64,000 nt of DNA, from positions 1,342,501 to 1,406,500 of the forward strand of contig JAVGVS010000005.1 in assembly GCA_032718565.1 (NCBI GenBank), read 5' to 3'. The notes beneath the pieces were generated by a model. The model ran no database searches. It was given only the letters and a program-made list of their open reading frames with translations, and was not told the DNA's origin. Of this stretch, positions 61,590 to 64,000 are shown piece after piece (positions within the stretch are counted from its first letter, which is position 1; the number at the start of each line of letters is the position of its first letter). Source of the stretch: Distichodus sexfasciatus (lineage: Eukaryota > Chordata > Actinopteri > Characiformes > Distichodontidae). The translations under genes and the position numbers were made by a program.

Positions 61590-61858
61590 GTGGTGGGGCA
61601 ATTGGTGGTGTAACGGTAGGGTGGTCACCCCATGATCAGAAGGTCGCAGAATCAAATCCAGGGCCGGTAAAGTTACCACTGAAGAACTACATGAGCAAGG
61701 TACTGTTCCCAAGCACCGCTCCCCGGGTGCTTGTTAGCTGCCCACTGCTTCTTCACGGATGGGTTAAATACAGAGGTCACATTTCATTGTGGTGCACTGT
61801 GTGCTGTGCTGTGGTGTGTTCACAATGACAAATAATCACTCATTTTCACTCATAAGGA
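61590..61858 (+). repeat. tRNA-derived SINE, family A, best copy
   Basis: GGTGGTGTAACGGTAGGGTG head, AGAATCAAATCCAGG, GGTAAAGTTACCACTGAAG, GAGCAAGGTACTGTTCCC, CTTCACGGATGGGTTAAATAC, AGGTCACATTTCATTG and TTCACAATGACAAATAATCAC. It has all blocks of the family in order. Confidence 0.8.
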
Positions 61859-63004
61859 AATACTAGGGGGCCAGATAGGTGATTTTAATTAAACATTGGG
61901 GGATTCGCCTCCACTCTTTCTAAAAGTGTGGAGGTTCCACTCCTGCTTTTATTTTAGAAAGATACCTAGAGATATTTTATGAGCTCAGAGAGTCAAGACC
62001 ACACTTTGTCATAACTAAAGGATCCATCAGTGGAACTGAAGCATTAGGGTGAACATAGACCACAGGTTGGCACCCCCATTGGATCTGCTAAAATCTCTAT
62101 CAGCAGCAACAAACTAAACTAACTGGTCTCCCATCCAGCTTTGAGCTAGACTGTTAAAAACCTGTGAAGGCTCAGGTGGATTAACTCGTTTGAACTGCAG
62201 GTGGAATGACTGCTGGCCCTATTCATTGCTTCACAAATCATGATTAAAATGGTAAATATTGCAGCACAAGGTACTCTCCAGAAATGGATTTGGTAAGCAG
62301 TGCTCTCTGAGAAATATTAGAAAAGCTGTTTACGTGCTGAGGCCAGAAAGTGCTGAAACATCACAAAAGTTCCTGTGGTTTTATCACAGGCCAGGCAAAC
62401 TTTTAGTAAAGGGTTTAGATTTGTCAGACAGAAGTGTAGATTTGGAGTCATATACCCATTATCCAGCAGTGGGCATCTCCTGCTCCTGGTCCAGGGGTAT
62501 TGGGGAGGGGCGAAGGGAGAGGCCTCACATACACACAGCTCTGATCTTATAGCTCAAGCTGTCGAATAAGATTCACATCAGTGTAATTGTTCCTTATGCT
62601 TAACCTAATGGTTTGTACCAGAAGGTAAAATCTTAACACCAAAACAGAACACACTGATGTCCCTGTGTCACCTCTGTGTTGAGAATGAGCTCCGAATAAA
62701 TATTAGCAGCTCACCTAGGCTCTTTTGAACAAAAACTGATCAGTGGTCATATCAGATGCATTACAGTCTGTGTTTTTATTAGATAAACACTTTCCTCTTT
62801 CCTTAACAAATTATTTACCATGTTACTTTAATGAGGAAATGATTAGCAAAACACAGTGCAAGATGCTTTTGGACAAGTTCAATTTTCATGTGTATTTAGT
62901 TATGCTGTGCTATGTTTGCAATAGGCTTCAGAGTTTAATTGCCTTTATAGTCTACTTTAGTCTACTACATCATATTAGAATCTGGTCAAATGTGTGGAAA
63001 TTCA

Positions 63005-63325
63005 TTCATTCAATCATTCATTATCCAAACTGCTCCATCCCTATCGGGGTCGCGGGGGCCGGAGCCTATCCCGGGAACTATGGGCGCAAGGCGGGGATCA
63101 CCGCAGGGCACACACACTCACACAATCACACTCACACCTTACAGAGTCAATTTAAAGTCGCCAATTAACCTATAGCGCATGGCGTGGGATTGTGGGAGGA
63201 AACCAGAACACCCGGAAAAAGTCACACGGACATGGGGAGAACAAGTAAACTCCATAAAGAAAGGCCCTACGGCCAACGAATGCAGGAGCTTTTCGCTGTG
63301 AGGCGACAGTGCTAACGTCGTGTGT
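63005..63325 (-). repeat. SINE-like repeat, family B, near full length
   Basis: Begins (plus strand) ATTCATTATCCAAACTGCTCC and ends GTGAGGCGACAGTGCTAAC, with GGGGTCGCGGGGGCCGGAGCC, GTGGGAGGAAACCAGAACACC and GGGGAGAACAAGTAAACTCC between. It is the reverse of the 30.8-kb copy. Confidence 0.85.
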
Positions 63326-63417
63326 GGAAATTGAACAGAGTAAAAACGGCAAAGAGCGACACTTGCTCAAACTCATTAAATTGCACAACGTTTTGCTACA
63401 TACATAGGGGGTGTGTG

Positions 63418-63582
63418 ATGATCTTGTGTTAAGACTCTTGGTTAGAGACCAAATGCTTGTGGGTTGGAATCCTGTACTGTATTTTTCCTCAAGTGAGCCC
63501 CTAAGGAAGACCATTAACTCCAAGTTGTTATTGGTCCTTAAGGCATTCTGTTAAAAGCATGTGCTAAATACCATCATGACTG
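63418..63582 (+). repeat. SINE fragment (family C)
   Basis: Head GTGTTAAGACTCTTGGTTAG, TGTGGGTTGGAATCCTG, then GAGCCCCTAAGGAAGACC, CTCCAAGTTGTTATTGG and GCATGTGCTAAATACC. It shares its order with the 54.2-kb copy. Confidence 0.6.
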
Positions 63583-64000
63583 AGGTATAGTCTGTATATG
63601 AACGTGTGTCGATGCAAACCTGCACCTCCCATTACAGCACTTACACCTTAAATCATGTTCCCATGGCCATTAAAAAGAGCATCTATGAGACAGAGGTTCT
63701 AATTGAAGTGGTCTGATTTCCTATTGAAACAAAAAAATCTTTTGGGCTGGTAAGGTCTCCTTCACTATGGCAAGATTTTACAGGATATAGATATTGGCCT
63801 GTGTCTGAGGAGGTATTGTGAGAGGTTTATCTCATATGAGAAATAATGTGCCTTATATCATGTTCAATTTAAACGGACAGGAAGGAAGCTCTTGAAGCTA
63901 TTTTGGAGCATTATAATGAGGTTAACCCACTGCTGTCAGTGAGCCACTATAAATTGATGAGGAAGCTATAGCCAGGGCAGTTTGTGTGTGCGTGTGCACG

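Larger units (their letters stand above)
60560..64000. other. Presumed intron or upstream region of the unidentified gene
   Basis: No convincing exon on either strand. A GA run lies at 61,158-61,174, with SINE copies at 61.6, 63.0 and 63.4 kb. Confidence 0.5.

Overview
The window looks like nuclear DNA of a teleost fish. It has vertebrate-type split genes with GT-AG introns, several tRNA-derived SINE families and short hAT/Harbinger-type DNA transposons, long AT microsatellites, and a sparcl1-SCPP gene pair. I cannot place the species from sequence alone.

Layout. About 0.96-9.66 kb, minus strand: sparcl1 (SPARC-like 1/hevin), rebuilt as 11 exons giving about 626 residues. About 13.6-16.3 kb, plus strand: a small secretory calcium-binding phosphoprotein (SCPP) gene of the spp1/scpp1 kind with several reading-frame breaks. 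18.74-22.63 kb, plus strand: tnip2 (ABIN-2), six exons matching the family in order and length, but with an in-frame stop and frame breaks in exons 2 and 4. 22.6-33 kb: a gene-poor stretch with SINEs, a LINE tail and a compact pair of NF-kB-type sites. 33.15-55.79 kb, minus strand: fam193a, complete in 23 coding exons (1,561 residues), every splice phase consistent, with a CpG-rich promoter near 55.6-56.1 kb. 57.6-60.5 kb, minus strand: the 3' end of a further gene I do not recognise (118-codon terminal exon plus a possible 13-nt exon). The rest, to 64 kb, is repeats and unannotated sequence.

How the genes relate. sparcl1 and SCPP genes share ancestry and both make acidic, secreted, calcium-binding proteins; their adjacency is the classic SCPP arrangement. 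tnip2 and fam193a are neighbours in other vertebrates (human 4p16), while SPARCL1/SPP1 are on human 4q; finding all four within 60 kb suggests an old linkage. sparcl1 and fam193a read cleanly over more than 6.5 kb of coding sequence, whereas the two genes between them (SCPP and tnip2) carry frame breaks. This contrast is the most notable feature of the window: it is either local pseudogenisation or a local run of consensus errors.

All gene models come from reading splice sites and matching remembered family features; no alignment, expression or database search was run.
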